Below are positions 53,552-61,889 of a stretch of 64,000 nt of DNA, piece after piece. Origin of the DNA: Mucilaginibacter sp. (GTDB lineage: Bacteria > Bacteroidota > Bacteroidia > Sphingobacteriales > Sphingobacteriaceae); NCBI RefSeq assembly GCF_028288185.1, contig NZ_JAQBOF010000004.1:62001-126000 (forward strand), given 5' to 3'. Every line of letters begins with the position of its first letter. Within the stretch, counting starts at the first letter, position 1. The notes beneath the pieces were generated by a model. That model did not search any database and was not told the DNA's origin. It saw only the letters and a list, made by a program, of their open reading frames with translations. The position numbers and the translations under genes were made by a program.

Positions 53552-54119
53552 CTAAGGCTGATCAATCTTATAGATAGTTTGATTCACATTAATCAATACA
53601 CCAATGCAAATTACTGTCCGATATTTGTCCGAAGCATAATAAAAAAATCCTGTAAGCCTCTCTTTAAAAAAATGAAACTGGATATGAATATTTCTGCGCC
53701 ACCCTTGCTGGGTATTGTAGGTATCACGCTTGATTAGGCCGTATGTATCCAACTCATCCAAATATCTTTTTATAGACCCTTCCATTACTCCCATCTTTTT
53801 TCCTAAGCAATTATTTGAGGCATAGCAATAGCCTTCATTGAATGAAAGTGAGCTGATGATCTGAAACAAAACTTTTAGCGTTCGATGATAGATTAACATC
53901 CTCTAAAACATCAAGTGAGCAAAGAAAAGACCTGATTCGTTTCATAGAAATTTCATGGGTTTTTCTGAATGTTTCTGCATCTAGGTACTCCATACCTTGG
54001 CGCTCTATTACCTTTTCTTTTACAAGTTCCTTCAGCTGAAGGTCTTGTTTTTCTATTTGATCTGAAGCGCGTTGTTTTCTTTGTACCTGGTTAATCGCTT
54101 GTTGGTTTTTTATATTCAT
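53552..54119 (-). pseudogene. Helix-turn-helix (HTH_36-like) protein gene split by a 1-base frameshift
   Basis: Two overlapping minus-strand frames join into one protein. The first (54119 leftward) ends ...VNLSSNAK; the second supplies VLFQIISSLSFNEGYCYASN followed by NCLGKKMGVMEGSIKRYLDELDTYGLIKRD, a winged-helix domain of the HTH_36 type seen in plasmid and phage regulators and replication proteins. The seam is a 4-A run (about 53873 to 53876): one A fewer gives NAK-VLFQ without a break. The N-terminal half is charged and helical. A +1 slip at this run is not a known programmed site, so an assembly indel or real inactivation is more likely. AT-rich surroundings suggest acquired DNA. Confidence 0.65.
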
Positions 54120-54976
54120 GTTATCTCGATTTCCTCTTAATAACGTTGATTCAATTAAACCCAGGTCTATTAATACTCCCAGCCCCAGGCTCTTATTAAA
54201 CCTTAATTATATACTAGTTAAAAATTAATTAAGAATATATACTTCTTTAAAGAAGCAACCTCTTAATAAAAGAGAAAAAATTGGATCAAATCAAAAAAGA
54301 GGCAAGCATCAAATAATTAAGGTCATTTCAGAAGTAATTTAAAATAGAGAATTATCTCAGGCGATGTGGGTATGCAAGGGATTTATGCGATATGGCATTG
54401 ATACTGATGAGGAGATAGCATCATCTATATAGTCCTTTTTACAAAACTATTGTAATTGCAGTTCAGCACCTACGATGAATTGTTTTTTAACAATTTTTAA
54501 TGCCTACGGTGAAGTTTTAAAACTAACTGACCCTTATATTGGCTTACGACATGAATGCTCACCCTAGGCAATTTAAATTGTCTAATCGACAAAATAAGAA
54601 TGCCTGTCTATATCCTCGGGTAATATACTAATTACTTATATCCTCAATCTTAGTACTCGCGCTGAACTGTTACATATATGTGCTTTATCAAATACTGATT
54701 TAACCGTTTTTTCTTTTAGAAATATTATCAATACTATGTAAAATCAAAAAAAGAATGAGTTCTATTCCGGTGCGGACTAATTAAAAACACATTTCTATTT
54801 GAAAAGAGACAAGGATTTGTCACCTGATTAGGTTAACGGGGGATTAAATAGGGGATATAACTTTCAGAAGCATGATATTAATTAATATCAACTTCAAGAT
54901 GAGAGTATAGTAAATTGAAGCGGTCGATTTCAGTCAATGTAACTCAAATAAATACCCCTATTTCACCCCCATCGCA
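54120..54976. other. AT-rich gene-free stretch with palindromes
   Basis: Over 850 bp with no believable coding frame. It contains the perfect palindromes CTTCTTTAAAGAAG (54242 to 54255) and TGATATTAATTAATATCA (54873 to 54890). Composition is more AT-rich than the flanking genes. It may be decayed mobile DNA linked to the broken HTH gene; no transposase, integrase or att-like pair was recognised. Confidence 0.5.
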
Positions 54977-54977
54977 C

Positions 54978-55009
54978 AAAAACGCCCTTTCCTGTAAGAA
55001 AAGAGCGTT
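54978..55009 (-). terminator. Terminator of the leftward kinase operon
   Basis: On the minus strand an imperfect stem (AACGCTCTTTTC pairing with the AACGCCCTTTC side, loop TTACAG) ends in GGGCG and runs into TTTTT, 28 bp after the histidine phosphatase stop. Good intrinsic terminator form. Confidence 0.65.
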
Positions 55010-55036
55010 GAGAGTATTCCTTAATTCTATAATGAT

Positions 55037-55627
55037 TTATGCGTTAAGTTTTTTCAATGTCAGTTCACCATTACCGTCCAATTGAATAAGTGTGATGGCT
55101 GAGTTTTCCTGAAAGATACGACGGTAGTTTTTTAAATGCATTCCTAATTTGTAAGCCATGTACAACCGATTAATGCCGTTATGGCCAACTACCACAATTG
55201 CTTGATCAGCGTGCTTTCGCAGCATATCCTGGTAAAAGGCATCTACACGTTTCACAATCTGATTGCCGGTTTCGCCTGTACGACCCGCGCGGTTCTCGCC
55301 CGGATCATTTGCCCAGGCTTCCCAACTTAATGGGTCATCGGCCGCAAACTCTAATTGTGTTTTACCTTCCCATTCACCAAAATCTATTTCAATAATGCGT
55401 TGGTCTGTCTCTACCTCGCGATCAGTTGCCAGTTCGGCAGTTACGCGTGCGCGTTGCAATGGCGATGAGTAAACAGCATCAATATGTAAACCGGCTAAAC
55501 GCTGATTTACCGCTTTAGCTTGTGCTACACCTATGTCTGTAAGCCCTATATCAGTGCGCCCGCAATAACGGTTACCCTCAGCATTGTATGGCGTTTCACC
55601 GTGGCGTAATAAATAAATGTTAAGCAT
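55037..55627 (-). CDS. Histidine phosphatase family protein
   Basis: A 196-residue phosphatase of the phosphoglycerate-mutase-like branch. The signature LRHGETPYN (R8, H9, G10, E11) holds the phospho-accepting H9; second-half residues are in EIDFGEWEGKTQLEFAADDP and the late His of VVVGHNGINRLYM. Such enzymes dephosphorylate sugar phosphates, alpha-ribazole phosphate or similar small molecules. As the last gene of the operon with two FGGY kinases (8-bp overlap with the kinase gene), it may relieve sugar-phosphate stress or produce a free end product. Confidence 0.9.
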   Translation of the reverse strand: MLNIYLLRHGETPYNAEGNRYCGRTDIGLTDIGVAQAKAVNQRLAGLHIDAVYSSPLQRARVTAELATDREVETDQRIIEIDFGEWEGKTQLEFAADDPLSWEAWANDPGENRAGRTGETGNQIVKRVDAFYQDMLRKHADQAIVVVGHNGINRLYMAYKLGMHLKNYRRIFQENSAITLIQLDGNGELTLKKLNA

Positions 55628-57071
55628 CGGCCTCTTCCTTTATGAATCCTTTAATACGCATCATCTCTAAAAATCGCTGGTAATTATTTTCGTAATTCTT
55701 GGTCAAACTATCGGTTGGGTGTACTTCTTTCTCAACCAAAACCATTTGCTTTACAGCCTGAACAATATCGCTAAAAAAGGTTTTTGAGGACGCCAATATC
55801 GCCGCCCCTACAGCTCCGGATACATCTTTCATTTTATAGATGGGTTTATTAAGTACATTGCTGCGTATAATAAGCCAAACATCACTATTACTTGCCCCGC
55901 CAGCGGTATACACCGCGGTTACCTGCTCGCCTGATAATTGTTCTATCAACTCATATGCATAACGTTCTAAGTATGCCACGCCTTCCATATTGGCAGTATA
56001 GCGTTCCGCTTCGGTTAATCCCTCTGGTTCAAAACCGCGTGCCTTCGCTGCTATAAACGGAAAACGCTCGCCTTCTTGTCTTAACGGATAGGATATATAA
56101 CCGGTTGGGATAAGATCTTTTGCTTCCTGATTAAGCTGTGTAAGTTTAGCTGCAAAATTGTTACTTACCCAGTCAGCTCCGGTATTGCTCGCGCCGCCGG
56201 GCATCCAATAACCTGCCGGATGACGATGACTATACAATCTGCCCAATGGGTCTGCGACCTCTTTTCTGGTGACTCCTTTAATAACCATAGTAGTGCCAAT
56301 GGTAGTATTCCATTGCCCGGGACTAATGGCACCTGATGCTATTTGCGACGCGCAGCCATCGGTAAGACCGACAGTTACTTTTACAGTTAATGGCAGGCCA
56401 AGTGCGCGAGCTGTTTTTTTTGAAACAGTTCCTATCACTGTGCCTGATGATACAACCTCAGGCAACCATTCTTTTTTTAGTGGAAGTTTGGTATATAGGT
56501 ATTCCGGCCAATAATATTCGCTTACATCATAGCCAGATTTAAAAGCGTTGGTATAATCTGTTACGCCCCAAACATCACTCAATAGCCCCGTAATATAATC
56601 AGCAGCATGTACCCATTTGGCTATGTTTTTGGCTTTATCAGGGTAAGTATCGCCAAACCACACCATTTTGGCTAACCCGCTGGATATGTTGAATGCCGTG
56701 TAACCCTGGTTATGATATTTTAGCGCGGTATTGGTACATAGCTTAGCTTGGGTAACCGAACGCTTATCACTGTACATGATTGCGTTATGAAGGGGTTTGT
56801 GATCAGCGTCCAGCGGGATTACCGTACCCGAAGTAGAGGTAACCGATAAAGCTACAATGTCATTTAACACCTGCTTGGCTCCGTCGCTACTAACCAAGCG
56901 TAGCAGGGAGTTATAACATGCCTCCCACCATTCAGCCGGCGATTGCTCCTCGCGTGATTCGTCGCTCAACGGAAAAATCTGCTCTTCCTGGCCAAGTATG
57001 GTGCCTTGTTTATTAACAAGTACAACGCGGGCGCCTTGTGTCCCTATATCAATTCCAATAAAACAGGCCAT
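55620..57071 (-). CDS. FGGY family carbohydrate kinase
   Basis: A 483-residue sugar/polyol kinase of the FGGY family from the ATG at 57071, whose bases overlap the preceding gene's stop as TAATG, so the two kinases are translationally coupled. Motifs are IGIDIGTQGARVVLVNKQG for phosphate 1, VTSTSGTVIPLD, GLTDGCASQIASGAISPG in the centre and YTAGGASNSDVWLIIRSNVL with SGAVGAAILAS near the end. FGGY kinases phosphorylate glycerol, xylulose, ribulose, tetroses, AI-2 and others. Having a second, different FGGY kinase directly upstream is unusual and suggests two phosphorylation steps or two substrates. Confidence 0.88.
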   Translation of the reverse strand: MACFIGIDIGTQGARVVLVNKQGTILGQEEQIFPLSDESREEQSPAEWWEACYNSLLRLVSSDGAKQVLNDIVALSVTSTSGTVIPLDADHKPLHNAIMYSDKRSVTQAKLCTNTALKYHNQGYTAFNISSGLAKMVWFGDTYPDKAKNIAKWVHAADYITGLLSDVWGVTDYTNAFKSGYDVSEYYWPEYLYTKLPLKKEWLPEVVSSGTVIGTVSKKTARALGLPLTVKVTVGLTDGCASQIASGAISPGQWNTTIGTTMVIKGVTRKEVADPLGRLYSHRHPAGYWMPGGASNTGADWVSNNFAAKLTQLNQEAKDLIPTGYISYPLRQEGERFPFIAAKARGFEPEGLTEAERYTANMEGVAYLERYAYELIEQLSGEQVTAVYTAGGASNSDVWLIIRSNVLNKPIYKMKDVSGAVGAAILASSKTFFSDIVQAVKQMVLVEKEVHPTDSLTKNYENNYQRFLEMMRIKGFIKEEADA

Positions 57072-58516
57072 TAGTTCAGTATTTTTTTGAAGTGCGAACG
57101 GGTGTTTTTCCAATCGGTGTACATAGCGTGGTATGCTGCATTTGCCACCGGTTCAACTATCTCCTGTGTTACGGCAGATGGCTGTACGATACCAAGTGAT
57201 TGGTTACATATCAACACGCCACCCATCACTGATGACTGCCGGTAGCTATCCCGCATCATTACTTTTTTATTGAGTAGTGCTGCTATAAGGCGCCGCAGGG
57301 TGTGGCTTTGCACACCACCGCCGCAAACCCAAACGTAGTTTTTATGATGCGGACTAACTGAGTTGAGTGTTTGGTAATTTTCTACAATACTGCAGGCCAT
57401 ATCCCAAAGTGTGGCCCATATAAAACTAGCTCTGCAAAGCTGATGTGATACAGGCGCCTCAAAAATAAAGCCACCCACCGTCAATGCCGATTTTTCTTCA
57501 GCTAGCATAGATCCTAAGGAAGCGACACATTTGTAATGCGTTAGTTCGGCTAGTTCCTTCTCAATCACGTCGTATCCTTCATTCGGATAAAACACTTCTT
57601 TCAATCTCTGATAGTTTAACCCGGTAACACCCGCATTAGCTTCAAACATAAAACTGTTTTGGTCTACATGCCGGCCGGTCCAGGTGCGCTCCAATGCGTC
57701 GGTCACATAACTTCCTGTAAGTTTAATTATCGGTGTCGTGGTCCCCGATACAATAACCACATCGTCAATCTCCGGTCGTGTGCTTAAAATCGCTAGTTGC
57801 GTGTCGCCGCCGCCAACAATAATTTTTGCATCAGCAGAAATATTCCAGCTTGCGGCAACCTCCGGTTTGATATTGCCAAGTACAGAGCCCGAGTCTGTTA
57901 GCTTTGGTAACAGTTCGGGATTTAGATCAAACACCGTGCACAAATCAGCTGACCAGGTTTTTCCTGACACGTCATACATCAGGGTTTCAGATGCCTGAGA
58001 ATGTTCGTAATGTGCCACGCCGCTTAGCATGTATTCTACCCAATCGCTGATGCTTAAAAAAGTGTGTAATTCGTCCCAAATATCCTTACGCTTTTCGCGG
58101 ATACCTACCAATTTCATAGCAGAGAATAAAGAGGTGGGGTAACGGCCCGTTAAATTGTATACGTAGCTTTTACTGGCTATGATATCTTCCCATTCGCGTC
58201 CGCGATGATCAATATTCGGCAAACCGATAAGTGATTTGCCTTGCTCATCCAACAGCACAATTCCTTCACGCTGGCTGGTTGAGGTTAAGCCTAAAATTTC
58301 CAGCTCACCGGCTTGTGTCAGAGCACTTTTTGTTAGCTCGCTTACCTGAATCCACAACTGCGCAGGGTCAAAAAAAAGTGCTTCAGGGTAATTAGTATCC
58401 TTATGATAAATGATATCGCACCGATCAATGCCTAAAATGTCGCCATTGGTAGTCGCTACCGCTACGCGTACATTTCCGGTACCTATATCAATAATTATGT
58501 ATGCTTTTTTTGCCAT
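57071..58516 (-). CDS. FGGY family carbohydrate kinase
   Basis: A 481-residue FGGY kinase, diverged from its downstream partner. N-terminal phosphate-1 motif IIDIGTGNVRVAVATTNGDI, then GLTSTSQREGIVLLDEQG (the substrate-contact segment), a central IVGGGDTQLAILSTRPE and the C-terminal WVCGGGVQSHTLRRLIAALL with SSVMGGVLI. The GTSTSQREG-like region is shared with AI-2 kinase/L-fuculokinase type members. Gene starts 4 bp after the D-2-hydroxyacid dehydrogenase stop and overlaps the next kinase start by 3 bases. Substrate unknown; a ketose or polyol-derived compound is likely from the permease upstream. Confidence 0.87.
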   Translation of the reverse strand: MAKKAYIIIDIGTGNVRVAVATTNGDILGIDRCDIIYHKDTNYPEALFFDPAQLWIQVSELTKSALTQAGELEILGLTSTSQREGIVLLDEQGKSLIGLPNIDHRGREWEDIIASKSYVYNLTGRYPTSLFSAMKLVGIREKRKDIWDELHTFLSISDWVEYMLSGVAHYEHSQASETLMYDVSGKTWSADLCTVFDLNPELLPKLTDSGSVLGNIKPEVAASWNISADAKIIVGGGDTQLAILSTRPEIDDVVIVSGTTTPIIKLTGSYVTDALERTWTGRHVDQNSFMFEANAGVTGLNYQRLKEVFYPNEGYDVIEKELAELTHYKCVASLGSMLAEEKSALTVGGFIFEAPVSHQLCRASFIWATLWDMACSIVENYQTLNSVSPHHKNYVWVCGGGVQSHTLRRLIAALLNKKVMMRDSYRQSSVMGGVLICNQSLGIVQPSAVTQEIVEPVANAAYHAMYTDWKNTRSHFKKILN

Positions 58517-58520
58517 TGGT

Positions 58521-59492
58521 TTAAGCTATGTTTTTTTGCGCTTCAAGTTCGGCTGCCCACTTAAAAATCCGGCTGTTTAAAATGTCCACGTGGTGATCTT
58601 CCACCTCGTGCGTCGCCCCCGCAGTATGCGGAGTAGCTAAAACATTCGGATGGTTAATGAAGCGATAATCTTTATCGTCTGGTGGTTCAAAATCAAATAC
58701 ATCAAGCACAGCGCCACGTATTTTGTTGTTTTCTATCGCGTAAAGCAAATCATCCCTTTTAACAACACTGGCGCGGGCAGTATTTACAAAAATGGCACTC
58801 GGTTTCATCTTACTGATTAAACTTTTATCAATCATCCCTATGGTCTGCTCGTTCACTGGCAGGTGAATGGATACTATATCGCTGCTTTCAAAAATACCTG
58901 CTAACGAGATTTTTTGGTAATCGTCCCAGCCTTTTTCTATGTATGGATCGTAAAACTGTATGTGACAAGGGAAACATGTAACTATTTTGGCTATACGCTG
59001 TCCCACAGCACCAAAACCTACCATACCAATAGTTTTACCGGCCAGTTCATTGCCCTTAAATTGCAGGTACGAAGTGTGCGTGCCCTCCCCCCAGTTTTTA
59101 CCGGTAAGCCATTGCCAGCTGGCAATAGTGTTTCGCATCAGATTGATCACATTGGCCACAAACATTTCTGCCACAGCCTGCGCGTTTCGGGCCGGAGTAT
59201 GAAAGACCGGTATCCCCAGTACTTTAGCGGCTTCCAGATCAACATTTGACGGTGTGCCCCGGCAAACACCAATAAACCGCAGGTGGGGATGTGCATTTAT
59301 CACTTCGGAAGTCACGTGGTCATGCTCGGTTATCAAGGCATCGGCCTGGGTTTCATCCAACAATTGATTCAGTTCTGCTTCATTGTAGGCACGGCCATGC
59401 TGTTTCCATTCCCGGTAAATTACTTCCCCGAATTTGTCGGAAAGTTGATTTTGCCCCTGCATATTGTATGGTGCCGTTATTAATATTTTCAT
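58521..59492 (-). CDS. D-isomer specific 2-hydroxyacid dehydrogenase
   Basis: A 323-residue NAD(P)-dependent dehydrogenase of the SerA/PdxB/GhrB family. The coenzyme motif is TIGMVGFGAVGQRIAKI (about 154 to 170). The catalytic triad is visible as R240 (FVNTARAS), E269 (DVFDFEPPD) and H289 (ATPHTAGATHE). It interconverts a 2-keto acid and D-2-hydroxy acid, or in this context possibly a keto group of a sugar derivative. In the operon it lies between the polyol-permease-family transporter (75-bp gap) and the first FGGY kinase (4-bp gap), so it should act on the imported compound or its product. Confidence 0.9.
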   Translation of the reverse strand: MKILITAPYNMQGQNQLSDKFGEVIYREWKQHGRAYNEAELNQLLDETQADALITEHDHVTSEVINAHPHLRFIGVCRGTPSNVDLEAAKVLGIPVFHTPARNAQAVAEMFVANVINLMRNTIASWQWLTGKNWGEGTHTSYLQFKGNELAGKTIGMVGFGAVGQRIAKIVTCFPCHIQFYDPYIEKGWDDYQKISLAGIFESSDIVSIHLPVNEQTIGMIDKSLISKMKPSAIFVNTARASVVKRDDLLYAIENNKIRGAVLDVFDFEPPDDKDYRFINHPNVLATPHTAGATHEVEDHHVDILNSRIFKWAAELEAQKNIA

Positions 59493-59567
59493 AGATATGT
59501 ATGATCAATAAAATCCCTGTAACGGGAGTTATGGAAAATTGAATATGTTTTGGTAAACGAACTGGCG

Positions 59568-60836
59568 TTAGCTTAACGCCAGTTCGTTTACCAAATGCGC
59601 GGTTTTAGCATTACCAGGCAATGAAACAAACAAGGTAAGTATTGCAGCCAGAACATAAAGGCCGGCCAGTATCCAGATAACGCCCACGCTACCTGTACTG
59701 CCAATAAACAAGCCTACAATAGCCGGGCCTACAAAAACGGCCAAGCCGGCACCCAGGTTAAGCACCGCCATGGCTGCTCCTTTATCTTTTTTCACCAGCG
59801 ATGGGGTTAACGCAGTTAGCGGCACAAAACCCGCCAGCAAACAACCCCAAACGCAACCGCACAGTAGCACTATCCAAAAGTTATTGCCAAATATCACCGG
59901 CGAATAATAAAACAATAGTGTGCTTAATGCGCAGCCTATGCAGCCAAACCAAAACACTGTGTTTTTCCAGCCAAAGGAATCGCCTATAAAACCAAATATC
60001 AGGTTAAATAAAATGTTGGACATAAAAATGGTGGCCCACATTTGCAGCCATTGTATGGTAGAAAAACCATGTTGTTCCATATAAGAAGGCATAAATACCA
60101 AGAAGGCGAATTGCGAGGTGGTATTTATAATGCGAATAAGGCCACAAAGTAAAACTTTTGGCTCTTCACGCATGATGGTAAAGCCTTTTATCAATTCGTC
60201 AAACTTGCTGGTCTTATTAATAACAGTATTGGTTTCAAACCTGTCGCGATTAACCGCCAGGGCAAAAAAAGCACCTAACGACACCCAGAAGATAGAACTC
60301 CACAATGTAGTAAGGTAACCAAAATGGACAATTGCCCAACTTGAGTAGTATGCACCGAACACATTCAGCCCGCCAGTAAATACAAACCAAAACCAACCTG
60401 CCGCAGTGCCTAATTTATTTTGCGGACTGCGATAACTTATCCATACCAAAAACGAATAAGCAAATAAAGGATAACCAAAGCCACGCAGCGCATATGTAAC
60501 GAGCATTATAGAGTAATGCATATCGGGTAAGCCCAATCCAACAAAACCTGCCGTACCTATAATATAGATTAAGATGCCAGCCAGCATTGTTTTACGTGGC
60601 CCGTAACTTTCAGTTAGCACGCCTGAAAACCAGGAAGAAATAGCTATCGTGATGCCGTAAACCGTAAACAATAAGGCAGACTCCTGGATATTTAAACCCC
60701 GGCTAATTACATAGGGACTTAACCAACCGCCCTCCAACCCATCACCCATCATAAATATCAGTATACCCAAGTAGCCCCAGGCTAGGTTTTTTGGCATACC
60801 TATTTTATCAAATAAGGAATTTTCTTTTTGCACCAT
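59568..60836 (-). CDS. MFS transporter, polyol permease family
   Basis: A 422-residue MFS protein that matches the polyol permease family of ribitol/D-arabinitol/tetritol carriers: GMPKNLAWGYLGILIFMMGD followed by GLEGGWLSPYV in TM1, SALLFTVYGITIAISSWFSG in TM2 and SYGPRKTMLAG in the first loop. About 12 membrane helices. It is the first gene of the leftward operon and diverges from a DeoR regulator (242 bp apart). A sugar alcohol or a related small sugar is the likely cargo; by itself this family name does not fix which. Confidence 0.85.
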   Translation of the reverse strand: MVQKENSLFDKIGMPKNLAWGYLGILIFMMGDGLEGGWLSPYVISRGLNIQESALLFTVYGITIAISSWFSGVLTESYGPRKTMLAGILIYIIGTAGFVGLGLPDMHYSIMLVTYALRGFGYPLFAYSFLVWISYRSPQNKLGTAAGWFWFVFTGGLNVFGAYYSSWAIVHFGYLTTLWSSIFWVSLGAFFALAVNRDRFETNTVINKTSKFDELIKGFTIMREEPKVLLCGLIRIINTTSQFAFLVFMPSYMEQHGFSTIQWLQMWATIFMSNILFNLIFGFIGDSFGWKNTVFWFGCIGCALSTLLFYYSPVIFGNNFWIVLLCGCVWGCLLAGFVPLTALTPSLVKKDKGAAMAVLNLGAGLAVFVGPAIVGLFIGSTGSVGVIWILAGLYVLAAILTLFVSLPGNAKTAHLVNELALS

Positions 60837-61078
60837 CCTTTTACGCTTTAAATTTTATAATTGGTTTAATACTTGGCAGTTGGCAACAGGCGTTGTTAAC
60901 CACCGTTTAATTAATTACAAATTGTTTCATTTAATTAAATAAACGTAAACAAATAAATGATTTAAAACAAAATAAAACAAAATTTAATTAAAATAAATCT
61001 TTTGAAATTAATTGCCCTTATTAACTTAAAGCTTGGTAAACAATAATTTTTTATTTTAGCAGTATATTTAGCAGCTAA
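60837..61078. promoter_or_regulatory. Divergent control region with repeated TTTAATTA boxes
   Basis: Very AT-rich region between the transporter and the DeoR gene. TTTAATTA occurs at 60907, 60931 and 60983, the middle one inside the perfect 12-bp palindrome ATTTAATTAAAT (60930 to 60941). DeoR regulators often bind such spaced repeats, so these are candidates. In such AT-rich DNA chance is a serious alternative. Confidence 0.35.
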
Positions 61079-61843
61079 ATGAAAAACATCACAGACAGGC
61101 ACCAATTCATTCTTGAAAAATTAAAGAAGGAAGGCAAGGTTAATATCATTGAGCTTGTAGAGGAAATGGCTGTTTCTGGCGTTACCATCCGGAAAGACTT
61201 GAAGCTCCTGGAGGATAAGAATCTCTTGTTCCGCACACGAGGCGGCGGATCTATCAATAATCCTTATGCTATAGACAGGCCTATCTATGAAAAAGAATTT
61301 ATCAATTCGGACGAAAAAAAGAAGATAGCACGCGCCGCTATTGAACTGATAGGCCAAACCGATTCTATAATGATAGGGTCCGGAACGACGGTTTTTGAAA
61401 TGGCTCGAACACTGCATCCCAATACCCATTTAACAGTAATTACCCCCGCCCTCAAAGTTGGGCTTGAGTTAAGCAACCGACCGAATGTTGAAGTATTGCA
61501 ATTAGGCGGATTAATAAGGTCAAACTCATCATCCGTTGCTGGAGGGCACGCAATTAGGGTATTGAGCGAAATATCGTGCAGCATCCTTTTTATTGGGGTT
61601 GATGGCATTGATGTTGATTTTGGTATCTCCATTTCTAACCTTTCTGAAGCATCGTTGAATCAGAAAATGATAGATACAGCACAAACTGTTGTCATACTTG
61701 CAGATAGCACGAAGTTTGGCCGCCGTGGCTTGGGCCGTATTTGCGGTTTTGAACAGGTGCAATATATTATTACTGATAGTAAGGTGTCTAAAAGCACTAT
61801 AAGAGCTATTGAAGAAAAGGGCATTAAAGTAATAATAGCCTGA
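61079..61843 (+). CDS. DeoR/GlpR family transcriptional regulator
   Basis: A 254-residue DeoR-type repressor. The N-terminal winged helix (1 to about 60) reads RHQFILEKLKKEGKVNIIEL, then MAVSGVTIRKDLKLLEDKNL and RTRGGG. The effector domain (75 to 235) has the sugar-phosphate-isomerase-like pattern SIMIGSGTTVFEMARTL, LGGLIRSNSSSVAG and ILADSTKFGRRGLGRIC. It diverges from the transporter/dehydrogenase/two-kinase operon and most likely represses it until a phosphorylated sugar, made by one of the kinases, binds. Its 3' end faces the GH106-like gene. Confidence 0.93.
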   Translation: MKNITDRHQFILEKLKKEGKVNIIELVEEMAVSGVTIRKDLKLLEDKNLLFRTRGGGSINNPYAIDRPIYEKEFINSDEKKKIARAAIELIGQTDSIMIGSGTTVFEMARTLHPNTHLTVITPALKVGLELSNRPNVEVLQLGGLIRSNSSSVAGGHAIRVLSEISCSILFIGVDGIDVDFGISISNLSEASLNQKMIDTAQTVVILADSTKFGRRGLGRICGFEQVQYIITDSKVSKSTIRAIEEKGIKVIIA

Positions 61844-61889
61844 TAAAAAGATATCAAAGAACTATGCCTTTGCTTATTATTTAGCGCAA

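Noticed and set aside
53865-53885. Programmed ribosomal frameshift in the HTH gene
   Set aside because: The shift is +1 at a plain AAAA run with no known slippery heptamer, stop codon or stimulatory structure; an indel is simpler.
54120-54976. tRNA, riboswitch or small RNA gene in the large gap
   Set aside because: No cloverleaf, conserved riboswitch core or promoter-terminator pair could be made out by eye.
53552-55010. Insertion sequence or integrative element boundary
   Set aside because: No transposase or integrase, terminal inverted repeats or target duplications were found; only AT-richness and a broken regulator gene hint at transfer.
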